NCBI GenBank assembly: GCA_045598705.1
Contig: JAZLMM010000022.1
Coordinates: 1-21,143, forward strand
Length of the DNA: 21,143 nt
Source: Scatonaster sp045598705
Lineage (GTDB): Bacteria > Bacillota > Clostridia > Saccharofermentanales > Saccharofermentanaceae
Reading direction: 5' to 3'
A program made the translations under genes and the position numbers. The notes beneath the pieces were generated by a model. It did not search any database. It saw nothing but the letters and a program-made list of their open reading frames with translations, and was not told the origin of the DNA. Within the stretch, counting starts at the first letter, position 1; every line of letters starts with the position of its first letter. This document shows positions 7,168 through 15,356 of this stretch, piece by piece.

Positions 7168-8868
7168 TTACGCCAACTGAGGTTCGGCTTTCACTTGTTC
7201 TTCTACTTCTTTGAAATTCACGATATTTCCCGCATCGATCGCTTCTGCGATATTCAGTAAGTGATCACCGATACGTTCGAAATCGGTCAGAAGTTCCGAA
7301 TAGATGACGCAGGACTCACCAGAGCAAGAGCCAGAAATCAGACGGTCCATCTGATTCTTGCGGAACTCGCGTGTAAGATCGTCAATGCGCTGCTCGGAAT
7401 CTCTCATCTTCACCAGAAGAACATCCGAGGAACCTTCGGCTTTATACTGATAAATCAGATCCAATGCTTCGAGGCTCTCTTTCTTCATGATGTCCACTTC
7501 AGAAAGTGCTCGTTCCGAGAAACGAAGGCCCTTCGATTCCATCATGTTCGCATAACCTGCAATGTTCGTCGCATGGTCACCGAGACGCTCGATGTTACCG
7601 GTAATCTTGAAGAATGCGTTAATCGTTACAGAATCCTCTTCTACCATCTCGACAGAAAGAACGTGAGAAATGTAATAGGAAATCTCTTTGTTCAGATAGT
7701 CGATATAGTCCTCGGTCTGATTAATCTGTTCCTGCATTTTCTCTGTATTATCTCTCACCACGGAGAAGCTTCGTTCGATGTTTGCACGTGCCATGGAGAG
7801 CATACGCTCCGATTCATGCTGAAGCGAGGTAACAAAGATAGCGATAGAACCAACCTTGTGGTACTCCGTCTTCAGGAAAGAAGGCTCCAAGTAACGGAGG
7901 TGCTGCTCGGACAGCATATCTTCCGGACGATCCGGGAGGATCTTCTCCGCAAGTTTGACGATATATTTACCGAAAGGAATCAACACAATCGTTGTAGAGA
8001 GGTTGAAGATCAAGTGGAGATTTGCAATCTGTACCGCAGGGCTCTTCGGCCACAAGTCGGCCAGCCAAGGAACAAATGGTGTGAAGATGGTCACAAAGGA
8101 GAACAGGATCGCACCAATGATGTTGAACAGAAGATGCATCAGCGCAGTGCGCTTCGCATTACGATTCGAGCCAAGAGAAGAGATCACAGATGTTACGCAG
8201 GTACCGATGTTGATACCGTAGAGAATGAATACGCTGTTCTCGAGTGTCAGCGATCCTGCCACCGCCAAGGCCTGCAAGATACCGATAGAAGCTGCAGAGG
8301 AGTGAAGGATTGCGGTAAATACGAGACCGACTAGCAAGCCAAGAATCGGGTTCTTGAACGTGGTCAGCAGATCCAGGAACTTCGGTTCAGACTGCAGTGG
8401 CTGCAAAGACTGCTGCATCTGACTCATACTGAAGAGCAGAATACCAAGACCTGCGATGATCTCGCCGATGTAGTAGGCTTTCTTGTTATGTACGAAGACG
8501 ATCAGGACGACGCCGATGAAGATAAAGACCGGCGCAACCTGTGCGAAGTCTAAGGCAACCAACTGAGAAGTAATGTTGGTACCGATGTTGGCACCCATGA
8601 TGATCCACAGTGCCTGGGTCAGTGTCATAATGCCTGAATTAACAAAACCAACCACCATTACGGTCGTCGTAGTGGAAGATTGTATCAATGCCGTAATAGC
8701 GGCACCCACTGCGATACCTAAGAAGCGATTGGTCGTAAGTTTCTCTAATATACTCTTGAGCTGATTGCCCGCTGCTGCCTCCAAACCGGAACTCATCATC
8801 CTCATTCCGTAGAGGAACAGCGCTAATGCTCCGAAGAATAGTAACACGTTCTCGTAAGTCATATTCAA
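7168..8868 (-). CDS. Na+/phosphate symporter with C-terminal PhoU-like domain
   Basis: 566 residues. An integral membrane transporter of the NptA/YjbB-like Na/Pi cotransporter family, predicted to bring in phosphate with sodium. Two inverted transport repeats are visible: the first with ALIQSSTTTTV (60-70), the second with AILHSSAASIG (187-197), where the usual Gln of QSS is His. About eight hydrophobic helices span residues 7-310. Residues about 340-550 are a charged helical PhoU-like region, which in this family is thought to tune uptake. Start: TTG at 8868 has AAGGAAG at good spacing, and an ATG at 8862 is the alternative, so the first two residues are uncertain. First gene of the operon with trmL and the LTA synthase. 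Confidence 0.88.
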   Translation of the reverse strand: MNMTYENVLLFFGALALFLYGMRMMSSGLEAAAGNQLKSILEKLTTNRFLGIAVGAAITALIQSSTTTTVMVVGFVNSGIMTLTQALWIIMGANIGTNITSQLVALDFAQVAPVFIFIGVVLIVFVHNKKAYYIGEIIAGLGILLFSMSQMQQSLQPLQSEPKFLDLLTTFKNPILGLLVGLVFTAILHSSAASIGILQALAVAGSLTLENSVFILYGINIGTCVTSVISSLGSNRNAKRTALMHLLFNIIGAILFSFVTIFTPFVPWLADLWPKSPAVQIANLHLIFNLSTTIVLIPFGKYIVKLAEKILPDRPEDMLSEQHLRYLEPSFLKTEYHKVGSIAIFVTSLQHESERMLSMARANIERSFSVVRDNTEKMQEQINQTEDYIDYLNKEISYYISHVLSVEMVEEDSVTINAFFKITGNIERLGDHATNIAGYANMMESKGLRFSERALSEVDIMKKESLEALDLIYQYKAEGSSDVLLVKMRDSEQRIDDLTREFRKNQMDRLISGSCSGESCVIYSELLTDFERIGDHLLNIAEAIDAGNIVNFKEVEEQVKAEPQLA

Positions 8869-8889
8869 TTATCTTCCTTTTCCATACTC

Positions 8890-8905
8890 TGCGGGACCAC
8901 CCGCA
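8890..8905 (-). other. Short perfect hairpin in the phosphate symporter leader
   Basis: TGCGGG and CCCGCA form a perfect 6-bp stem with a four-base loop in the 5' leader of the transcript, about 20-35 bases before the start codon. It has no U-tract, so it is not a terminator by itself. It may affect message stability or translation. Confidence 0.4.
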
Positions 8906-8942
8906 CCCCGATTATTACTACTTTCTACTTATCACAATTGCA

Positions 8943-8971
8943 ATTATACAGGGGCAGAGAAAGGTTTTCAA
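8943..8971 (-). promoter_or_regulatory. Promoter of the phosphate symporter-trmL-LTA synthase operon
   Basis: On the minus strand TTGAAA (8966-8971) and a perfect TATAAT (8943-8948) are separated by exactly 17 bp. Transcription should start near 8936, giving a leader of about 70 bases. This is one of the two clearest promoters in the window. No PHO box was recognised. Confidence 0.78.
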
Positions 8972-9012
8972 GGACAAAATTCCTTATCCTTTTCCAAATG
9001 ATTGATGGCCGT

Positions 9013-11427
9013 CTATTTTTCGAAGAAGAATACGATCAGGATGATTACGCAGATTGCAAGTAAAATCAAGCATAATAGTATTTCGCGCAGTGTCATCTCA
9101 CGGACACACTTCATACATTTGGTACTATTACCCACTTCATTCACACGATATGCTTGCAGATAGTAGGCACGAGCCGTGGCAAGAAAATCTTTCACGCGCT
9201 TATTCGCTTTATCGTGCAAGTCAGAAAGCTTCGTGCTACCATACTTATTTGTTTCGTTAGTGCGCCGCCAATCTGGTTTGGGAGATAGCAAGTCCGGTGC
9301 GGATTGATCATCGATATATACCACAGGAACATCGATCTTACGTACTTTCCGACGTGCATGCGCAAGGTAATAATAGAGATTACCAAGGATGTAATTCACT
9401 TGCTCGACTTGGTACTCACTTCTCAATGCCTGAAGGAGACGGATACTCTCCCGCACTTTCTCTGGGTGTAGATAGGCCATCAGGACACCTTGAACAAACA
9501 TAACGTCTCGGGAATCAGGTTGCTCCTCGACAAATGTAAGCAGGTCCTGTTCCTCTTCCGATTCCAACTTTGAGCCGAAGAAGAGTACCTTGGCAAGCGG
9601 AAGATAGAGCTTCGCCATATCGTTGCTCTTCGCAAGCTCCGTCAACTTCTCCATCGCTTCCAGTGCTTTGTCCGAATCAAGGATCTCGTCACGATCTGAA
9701 ACCAGTTCCACTTGCTTGCCACGTGAATGATACTGACCGATTTTGAGAAAACGAGCACGATAACTGATCAGGATGCGGGTAAATGCTGCTTTGGCCATGA
9801 GATCGTCTGATGCGAGCTCATCTCCAGAGAATCCGAAGAAGCCGCATGCCCGACGCAGTTCAATTCCTATCTGATCTCCCCAGAACATCCGCTCCGCAAT
9901 CTCTTGCGCGGCCTCAGGTATTCCACCGTTGGCAGCAATCACCATATAGTGAATCGCTGTATATTCATCTTCCTTCGAGATTAACTGCTTCAGTTCGGCT
10001 TTCTCTGAATCAGTGGATATTTCTCGGCGATAGACCAGAGCCAACCGATACGCAGCCAGCGGGTGATTGCCCTGATCTGCGCTTCGCTTATAGAGCTCAC
10101 GGATCTCTTTCTGGACTTCTTCATTCTCGCGATTCTCATCTGTATCCAGAAGGCTCGCCAGCTCGAAGGTCGCCTCATAGTTGTTCTCCTGATCCGCCAG
10201 TCGATAGTAATGTTCCGCGCGCTTCAGATCCGGACCATAATCATGATTCCTCATGAAATATCCGCCTAGGAAAAGCGCTGCGCGCGCAAAATGATTGTTC
10301 GCTGCCACCATCTCCAGATTGATGGCCCGTTCGTCATAGGGATCTTCGCTCAGAAGCAGCAACGCCAGCATGTGATATGCGCGTGAATTACCGAGCTTCA
10401 CACCCATCTCTAAGAGCGCTCTCGCCTTCGCCTCGTTAGGTTCACAGCCGATACCCGAGACATAGCACACGGCCAAGCACACGATTGCCGCATGGAAGCC
10501 GAGATTCGCGCCCTTCTCATAGTACTCGAATGCTTTTTCCGGTGATTTCTCTGTGCCGGAACCGTTCTCGTAGCAGATACCGGTCTGCACACATGCAAGT
10601 GGGAAATCAAGATCTGCCGCCTTTTTGAAATACGCGAAAGCCTGCTCAAGTGATTTTCCCGTAGGCGCCGTACCCTCCCAATAATGGAAGGCCACTCGGT
10701 ACATGGCATCCGGGAAGTCTTCGTCCGCGGCCTGCTTGATGAGTTCGAAGCCACGCTTCTCGTCCTTCTCACAGCCAAGCCCTATCTCGAGCATCATGCC
10801 CACGTTGAACGTAGCCGGAGCGAAATGATTCTCGTGTGCTTCCTGGAAATATTCGAAAGCCTTCTCATAGTTCTTCTCACATCCGATGCCGTCGCCGATG
10901 GCCTCGCCCAGCAGATAGCTGGCGATCCGCTGATCCTTCTTATGCGCTTCTTGGAAGTATTCCAGCGCACGAGCCTGGTCCTTCTCCACACCGTCTCCGA
11001 CGCTGCACTTCTCGCCCATGCCGATCAGCGCAAGGGTATGTCCCTTCGATGCCGCGCGCTCCAGCCACATGGCCGCTTCTTTCGGGTCACGATCGACATA
11101 GATACCCTTATCGAACATACGCGCCAACGCGACCCAAGCGTTCGCGTCTCCGGCCACCGCAGCTTTGCGGAACCATTCGTATGCTTTTCCGAGATCTTTC
11201 TCCACCCCGCCGGTACCGCTCTCATAACAGCGACCGATGCTATAGCATGCGAATGGATGTCCGGCCTCCGCCGACTCCTGAAACATCTGGAAAGACTTCT
11301 CATCGACATCCTGCGACTTGCGCACACGATCCCACGCCGTGTTCGCTTGCGCGTTCGGGTCATGGAACACGTATGCATTCACGGTATCCTTGAATCGGTC
11401 GTAAAAACTTCTTCTGTTCTCGTCCAT
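9013..11427 (-). CDS. Large Sel1-repeat protein with C-terminal membrane anchor
   Basis: 804 residues. From about residue 55 to 510 it consists of ten or more Sel1-like (TPR-related) helical repeats, seen as recurring units such as GxCYExGxGxEKDxxKAxEYFxxAA. Such solenoids bind partner proteins; no enzyme domain was seen. The remainder (510-735) is helical with weaker repeat character, followed by a basic segment. The last 35 residues contain CMKC, then REMTLREI, then a single strongly hydrophobic helix ending in FFFEK, so the protein is probably held at the membrane with its repeats in the cytoplasm. No strong ribosome binding site precedes the ATG at 11427. The gene follows gatB by 86 bases but seems to have its own promoter. 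The partner is unknown. Confidence 0.83.
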   Translation of the reverse strand: MDENRRSFYDRFKDTVNAYVFHDPNAQANTAWDRVRKSQDVDEKSFQMFQESAEAGHPFACYSIGRCYESGTGGVEKDLGKAYEWFRKAAVAGDANAWVALARMFDKGIYVDRDPKEAAMWLERAASKGHTLALIGMGEKCSVGDGVEKDQARALEYFQEAHKKDQRIASYLLGEAIGDGIGCEKNYEKAFEYFQEAHENHFAPATFNVGMMLEIGLGCEKDEKRGFELIKQAADEDFPDAMYRVAFHYWEGTAPTGKSLEQAFAYFKKAADLDFPLACVQTGICYENGSGTEKSPEKAFEYYEKGANLGFHAAIVCLAVCYVSGIGCEPNEAKARALLEMGVKLGNSRAYHMLALLLLSEDPYDERAINLEMVAANNHFARAALFLGGYFMRNHDYGPDLKRAEHYYRLADQENNYEATFELASLLDTDENRENEEVQKEIRELYKRSADQGNHPLAAYRLALVYRREISTDSEKAELKQLISKEDEYTAIHYMVIAANGGIPEAAQEIAERMFWGDQIGIELRRACGFFGFSGDELASDDLMAKAAFTRILISYRARFLKIGQYHSRGKQVELVSDRDEILDSDKALEAMEKLTELAKSNDMAKLYLPLAKVLFFGSKLESEEEQDLLTFVEEQPDSRDVMFVQGVLMAYLHPEKVRESIRLLQALRSEYQVEQVNYILGNLYYYLAHARRKVRKIDVPVVYIDDQSAPDLLSPKPDWRRTNETNKYGSTKLSDLHDKANKRVKDFLATARAYYLQAYRVNEVGNSTKCMKCVREMTLREILLCLILLAICVIILIVFFFEK

Positions 11428-11467
11428 GTCGGTATCAGTTGCTCATCTTTCCGTATCTACTACAGAT

Positions 11468-11476
11468 ATTTTAACA
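11468..11476 (-). promoter_or_regulatory. Candidate extended -10 promoter for the Sel1-repeat gene
   Basis: The minus strand reads TGTTAAAAT, a near-consensus -10 with TGn extension, in the 86-base gap after gatB and about 40 bases before the ATG at 11427. No clear -35 was found. Read-through from gatB also remains possible because no terminator is visible in this gap. Confidence 0.4.
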
Positions 11477-11513
11477 TAGGCTTCGGGCGATATTCCGTCC
11501 AGCGCCACGTCTT

Positions 11514-12998
11514 CTAGTTCTGAAGTGCACGTGTAACCAGTTCAGATAGGACGCTCGGATCTGCCTTCCCCTTCGTCGCGCGCATACTCTGTCCCAGAAG
11601 GAACTGGAAATTCTTCGTCTTGCCGGCTCGGTACTCGTTCACGGCTTTCTCATTCGCATCGAGGACTTGCTGCACAATCGGCATCAGTACCGCCTCATCT
11701 CGAACCAACCACAAGTCGTGGGCCGTCGCATATTCCTCCGGTATCGAATCTTCGGTAGAAGCACTTCTCAACACTTCTTTGGCGGAAGCCCGTGAGATTC
11801 TGCCTTCTTTCACCATGAGGATGATCTCGCCTAGGGATTCTTCGCGGATCTCTATGTCCTCCGGCGCGGTCGACGTGTCATTGAGAAGCTTCATGAAGTC
11901 GCCCATCATCCAATTCGACGCTTCCTTCGGATCGCCACAGATCTGTGCCGTCTTCTCGAATAATTCGGAAATCTTTCTCTCGGCACTTAGAAGTCCGGCA
12001 TCGTATTTTGGAAGCCCCATCTGCGTCACATAGCGGTTCTTCCGCTCCTGTGGCAATTCCGGAAGTTCCGCGCGTGTTTCTTCCAGTTTCTGTGAAGTAA
12101 TGTGAAGAATCGGAAGATCCGGTTCCGGGAAATACTTATATTCCGCCGTATCTTCTTTCTTACGCATTGCAAGTGATATTTCTTTCTCTTCGTCCCAACG
12201 TCGGGTCTCGCGCTCAATCGTTCCGCCTTCCGAGATGACCTTCCACTGGCGGTCCGCCTCATACGAGATGGCCTTTGCCACCGCTCGAAACGACGATAGA
12301 TTCTTCATCTCCGTCCTCGTACCCAGCGTCGTTTCACCCACTTCACGAACGGAGAGATTGACATCCGCGCGCAGTGAGCCTTCCTGCATCTTACAATCTG
12401 ATACGCCGATGAATTTCAGCATCGTGCGAAGTGTTTCTAAGAAAGCAACCACTTCTTCGGAAGAGCGGAAATCCGGTTCGGTCACAATCTCCAGAAGCGG
12501 TACACCACAACGGGAGAGGTCGATGAAGGTCTTTCTGCTCGCCTCATCGTGAGTCAGCTTCCCCGCATCGTCTTCCATATGAAGTTCATGAATGCGGATA
12601 CGCTTCGTATGAGAAACAGATTCTTCCGATTCTTTATCTCTAACGTCGGAATCTTCTTTCTTGCCCGATATATTGATGTCCATAAATCCATCTCGCCCGA
12701 TCGGTGCATATAGTTGAGAGATCTGATACCCTTTCGGAAGATCTGGATAGAAATAGTTCTTCCTGTCGAACCTGCTCTCTCGCGTCACTTCGCAATGAAG
12801 TGCCAACGCAGTCAGTAATGCAAAGTCGACCACCTTCCGATTGAGACGTGGCAAAGCACCGGGAAGGCCTGCACAGACCTCGCAGATCTGTGCATTCGGC
12901 GCACCACCGAACTTGGTCGGACAGCTACAGAAGATCTTCGACTCGGTCTTCAGTTCCACATGAACTTCTAGTCCTACCACGGTCTCATAGTCACTCAT
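11514..12998 (-). CDS. gatB: Aspartyl/glutamyl-tRNA amidotransferase subunit B
   Basis: 494 residues, slightly above the usual 475-480. GatB binds misacylated Glu-tRNA(Gln) or Asp-tRNA(Asn), activates the side chain with ATP and receives ammonia from GatA. Seen: VVGLEVHVEL at the N-terminus, a zinc-type Cys set (C24, C26, C39, C42), DRKNYFYPDLPKGYQIS (78-94), EDDAGKLTH (142-150), EGSLRADVN and the YqeY-like tail ending FLLGQSMRATKGKADP. A polar insertion of roughly 16 residues (about 113-131, KKEDSDVRDKESEESVS) sits before RIRIHELH. The ATG overlaps the gatA stop (ATGA), showing translational coupling. Confidence 0.96.
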   Translation of the reverse strand: MSDYETVVGLEVHVELKTESKIFCSCPTKFGGAPNAQICEVCAGLPGALPRLNRKVVDFALLTALALHCEVTRESRFDRKNYFYPDLPKGYQISQLYAPIGRDGFMDINISGKKEDSDVRDKESEESVSHTKRIRIHELHMEDDAGKLTHDEASRKTFIDLSRCGVPLLEIVTEPDFRSSEEVVAFLETLRTMLKFIGVSDCKMQEGSLRADVNLSVREVGETTLGTRTEMKNLSSFRAVAKAISYEADRQWKVISEGGTIERETRRWDEEKEISLAMRKKEDTAEYKYFPEPDLPILHITSQKLEETRAELPELPQERKNRYVTQMGLPKYDAGLLSAERKISELFEKTAQICGDPKEASNWMMGDFMKLLNDTSTAPEDIEIREESLGEIILMVKEGRISRASAKEVLRSASTEDSIPEEYATAHDLWLVRDEAVLMPIVQQVLDANEKAVNEYRAGKTKNFQFLLGQSMRATKGKADPSVLSELVTRALQN

Positions 12999-14605
12999 GC
13001 CAGATCCTCCTTCTCCGTTTTCTTCGCAGCTCCGTGCGCCACACAGATCTTGCCATCCACATCAAGGCAGCGTTTCTCGATATATCGTGCTGCGCCGAGG
13101 ATTTCCTGCTCGCCCCATTTACGTCCCATTAGTTGAAGACCCACGGGTAGATGCGAGCACACCGAAGCGGCTTCTTCTTCCAGATCGATACCCTTCTTTG
13201 AATCCGTCCAGGACGCAGGGATACTGATGGCCGGAATCCCCGCAAGACTTACAGGTACTGTGCATAGGTCAGAAATATAAGTCGTCAGTGGCTCTTCCGA
13301 AACAGTGCCTCGCTTCGGCGCCACCATGGGTGATGTCGGGCAAAGCAGAAGATCGTAGTGCGTAAGGACTTCTTCCAGATTCTGGGAGAGTCTCTCGCGA
13401 GCCTTCTCGGCTTTCCTATAGCAGTCTTCGAAATGCTCGGAAGAGAGCACATAGTTGCCAAGAAGGATCCTTCGCTTGACCTCCAGACCGAAGCCTTCGC
13501 TTCTCGTCTTCGTGAATAATTCGCCTACGTTAGCCACGTTCGAAGCTCGATATCCATAGCGAATGCCGTCGTAACGCGAGAGATTGGAGGAAGCTTCTGC
13601 AGACGAAAGAATATAGTACATGGCCACTGCATAGTCAAGGATTGGCAGGTCCACTTCCTCCACCACAGCACCTTCTTCTACCAGAAAATCTCTGGCTCGG
13701 TTCATGGCTCTTTGAACCTCTGTAGTAAGATCGGACACAAGTTGTCTTGGCACACCAATCCTCTTCCCACGAAGTTCGTAGCGTTCCATCTCATCTAGAT
13801 CGATTTTCGGAGCATCGAAAGACGTCTGATCCCGTTCATCCGCCCCTGTAACAATGTTAAATAACGCCGCCGCATCGCGGGTTGCACGTGTGATCGGCCC
13901 AACGGTATCCATCGAGGAAGAGAAGGCGATGAGTCCGTGTCGAGAGACCGCGCCATAGGTCGGGCGAAGACCAACTAGACCACAATAAGCTGCCGGCTGG
14001 CGTACAGAACCGCCTGTATCCGTACCAAGGGCCGCCCAAGCCTCGCCGCTTCGTACTGCCGCAGCCGAACCACCGGATGAGCCACCCGGTACACGAGAAA
14101 GATCCAGCGGATGGGAAGTCATGCCGAAGAAAGATGTCTCCGTTGATACGCCCATTCCAAATTCATCCATGTTCGTCTTACCAATGATAATGGCCCCGGA
14201 CTTCTCAAGTTTCTCGACACAAGTCGCAGAGAAGCTTGGTATATATTCCGCCAACATCTTCGAACCGCAGGTGGTTCTGTGGTCTTCCGTCACTAGGTTA
14301 TCTTTCACCGCAACCGGTACACCAAGTAAAGGTGGGAGTTCCTCGATCTTCCCAGATTCTGTTGTCGTCCCGTTTCTTCCTGAGCCGTCTTCGAGGTTCG
14401 AATATGTCTTTCGAATCCGTTCATCACATTCACGCGCCTTCACGAGTGCTTCTTCTTTCCATACTGAGAGATAGGCATGCAATTCACATTCATGCTCGTC
14501 TATGTTTCCCAATACAGCCCGTACGGCTTGTTCGGATGTTACCTTCTGTGTGCGGATGGCTTCGGCCAGTTCAAGTGCCGTCATGTTCAGGATCTCTTCT
14601 ACCAT
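12995..14605 (-). CDS. gatA: Aspartyl/glutamyl-tRNA amidotransferase subunit A
   Basis: 536 residues, longer than the usual 480-490. The amidase subunit releases ammonia from glutamine for GatB. The Ser-cisSer-Lys catalytic set is visible: Lys101 in VAVKDN, the Ser of PGGSSGGSAAA (about 173-183) and Ser200 in GTDTGGSVRQPA. Two extra polar segments account for the length: about residues 69-91 (including EDGSGRNGTTTESGK) and a stretch between SIPASW and LPVGLQLMG near the C-terminus. The ATG at 14605 is preferred because GAGGG lies six bases upstream; the ATG at 14611 touches that site. It follows gatC by nine bases and overlaps gatB. Confidence 0.96.
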   Translation of the reverse strand: MVEEILNMTALELAEAIRTQKVTSEQAVRAVLGNIDEHECELHAYLSVWKEEALVKARECDERIRKTYSNLEDGSGRNGTTTESGKIEELPPLLGVPVAVKDNLVTEDHRTTCGSKMLAEYIPSFSATCVEKLEKSGAIIIGKTNMDEFGMGVSTETSFFGMTSHPLDLSRVPGGSSGGSAAAVRSGEAWAALGTDTGGSVRQPAAYCGLVGLRPTYGAVSRHGLIAFSSSMDTVGPITRATRDAAALFNIVTGADERDQTSFDAPKIDLDEMERYELRGKRIGVPRQLVSDLTTEVQRAMNRARDFLVEEGAVVEEVDLPILDYAVAMYYILSSAEASSNLSRYDGIRYGYRASNVANVGELFTKTRSEGFGLEVKRRILLGNYVLSSEHFEDCYRKAEKARERLSQNLEEVLTHYDLLLCPTSPMVAPKRGTVSEEPLTTYISDLCTVPVSLAGIPAISIPASWTDSKKGIDLEEEAASVCSHLPVGLQLMGRKWGEQEILGAARYIEKRCLDVDGKICVAHGAAKKTEKEDLA

Positions 14606-14614
14606 ATTCATCCC

Positions 14615-14920
14615 TCACTCGACCGCCTGTGGCACGACAAACATATCGTTCTCACGCATCGGCGCCTGTTGGAGAATGGAAGAAGTCCGTCCAGATGCCA
14701 CCGCTACATCTTCACGAAGTGGATGTGCTTCGGGCATAGAAGTTCTAGATTCACAGGATGATTCATCTTCACAAGATGACGCAGGACACGCATCCAGTGA
14801 CGTGATGCGTTCCATATAGGGCACGATTTGTGCCATATCTGATGCCAAGATTACCTTCTCCTCCTCCGAAAGAGAAAGCCCGGAAAGTCTTGCAATACGT
14901 GATAGAATGTCCTCGTTCAT
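14615..14920 (-). CDS. gatC: Aspartyl/glutamyl-tRNA amidotransferase subunit C
   Basis: 101 residues. GatC is the small belt that wraps GatA and GatB together. The N-terminal helix ILSRIARLSGLSLSEEE, the HPLRED segment and the C-terminal APMRENDMFVVPQAVE all fit the family. The linker before HPLRED is enlarged and rich in Ser, Cys and acidic residues (about 44-62, with SSCEDESSCES). The ATG at 14920 is chosen because GGAG lies eight bases upstream; a GTG at 14929 would overlap that site. First gene of gatC-gatA-gatB. Confidence 0.93.
   Translation of the reverse strand: MNEDILSRIARLSGLSLSEEEKVILASDMAQIVPYMERITSLDACPASSCEDESSCESRTSMPEAHPLREDVAVASGRTSSILQQAPMRENDMFVVPQAVE
14750..14779. repeat. 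Short imperfect tandem duplication inside gatC
   Basis: TTCACAGGATGA (14750-14761) and TTCACAAGATGA (14768-14779) differ at one base and are 18 bp apart. They code for the repeated Ser-Ser-Cys-Glu segment in the GatC linker, so the enlarged linker probably arose by in-frame duplication. Confidence 0.7.
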
Positions 14921-14948
14921 CGTTTCCACTCCAAAATAAACTACAACT

Positions 14949-14954
14949 ATTTTA
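14949..14954 (-). promoter_or_regulatory. Candidate -10 for the gatCAB operon
   Basis: TAAAAT on the minus strand lies about 30 bases before the gatC ATG. No good -35 was found at 16-18 bases upstream, so this is a weak call. Confidence 0.3.
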
Positions 14955-14984
14955 CAACATATCGTTCTATCTCGGATACTAGAT

Positions 14985-15020
14985 TGAGCATGTACTTCTC
15001 GCTGAGCATGTACTTCTCGC
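14985..15020. repeat. Perfect 18-bp tandem direct repeat between gatC and vapB
   Basis: TGAGCATGTACTTCTCGC occurs twice head to tail (14985-15002 and 15003-15020) in the divergent gap between gatC and vapB. It lies upstream of both promoters. It may be a simple duplication or a tandem binding site; the sequence alone does not decide. Confidence 0.85.
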
Positions 15021-15053
15021 TATCAAATGAATTCATAGAATGGGCTGTCGCTT

Positions 15054-15083
15054 TTGACATCGGTATATATCACGATATATACT
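15054..15083 (+). promoter_or_regulatory. vapBC promoter with palindromic operator
   Basis: A perfect TTGACA (15054-15059) and TATACT (15078-15083) are separated by 18 bp. Within and overlapping this lies a perfect inverted repeat, GTATATATC (15063-15071) and GATATATAC (15074-15082), with a two-base centre. A VapB dimer or VapBC complex bound here would block RNA polymerase, the usual autoregulation of this family. Binding itself is inferred. Confidence 0.82.
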
Positions 15084-15125
15084 ATATGTACAATATGCGC
15101 GTGTAGCAAGAAGGAGTGGATGACC

Positions 15126-15356
15126 ATGATGACTGCCAAAGTATTTGAAAACGGAAGAAGCCAAGCTGTTCGTCTTCCGAAGGAATGTAGATTCGACACC
15201 GATGAAGTAGCCGTCAATAAGATTGGCGATCTCGTTATATTAGTACCCAAGACAAATAAATGGGTTCCTTTTATTCAAGCAACAGAAATGTTTTCTGAAG
15301 ACTTTATGGCTGATGGACGTGCGCAGCATATCGGTCAGGAGCGTGAATCGTTATGA
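15126..15356 (+). CDS. vapB: VapB-type antitoxin (AbrB/SpoVT fold)
   Basis: 76 residues. The N-terminal segment TAKVFENGRSQAVRLPKECRF is the swapped-hairpin DNA-binding fold of VapB/VagC/MazE-like antitoxins. The C-terminal half, with WVPFIQATEMFSEDFM, should wrap and inhibit VapC. The ATG at 15126 lies nine bases after AAGGAG; ATGs at 15120 and 15129 are possible. The open frame extends further upstream but would run through the promoter and operator, so that part is not coding. The stop overlaps the vapC start (ATGA), coupling the two. Confidence 0.88.
   Translation: MMTAKVFENGRSQAVRLPKECRFDTDEVAVNKIGDLVILVPKTNKWVPFIQATEMFSEDFMADGRAQHIGQERESL

Noticed and set aside
7261..8334. Long plus-strand open frame (357 residues) opposite the phosphate symporter
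   Set aside because: It lies wholly within a well-supported gene on the other strand, has no recognisable domain or ribosome binding site, and its residue make-up fits an antisense shadow.
10684..11517. Plus-strand open frame of 277 residues opposite the Sel1-repeat gene
   Set aside because: Antisense shadow of a repeat-rich gene; no domain, and it would run through the promoter region of the real gene.
14985..15083. Attachment site or transposon end near vapBC
   Set aside because: The direct repeat is tandem and does not flank the locus, and no matching copy was seen after vapC; no recombinase is present.
15054..15125. Longer N-terminus for VapB
   Set aside because: The added bases contain the promoter and operator, and the ribosome binding site at 15111-15116 points to the ATG at 15126.
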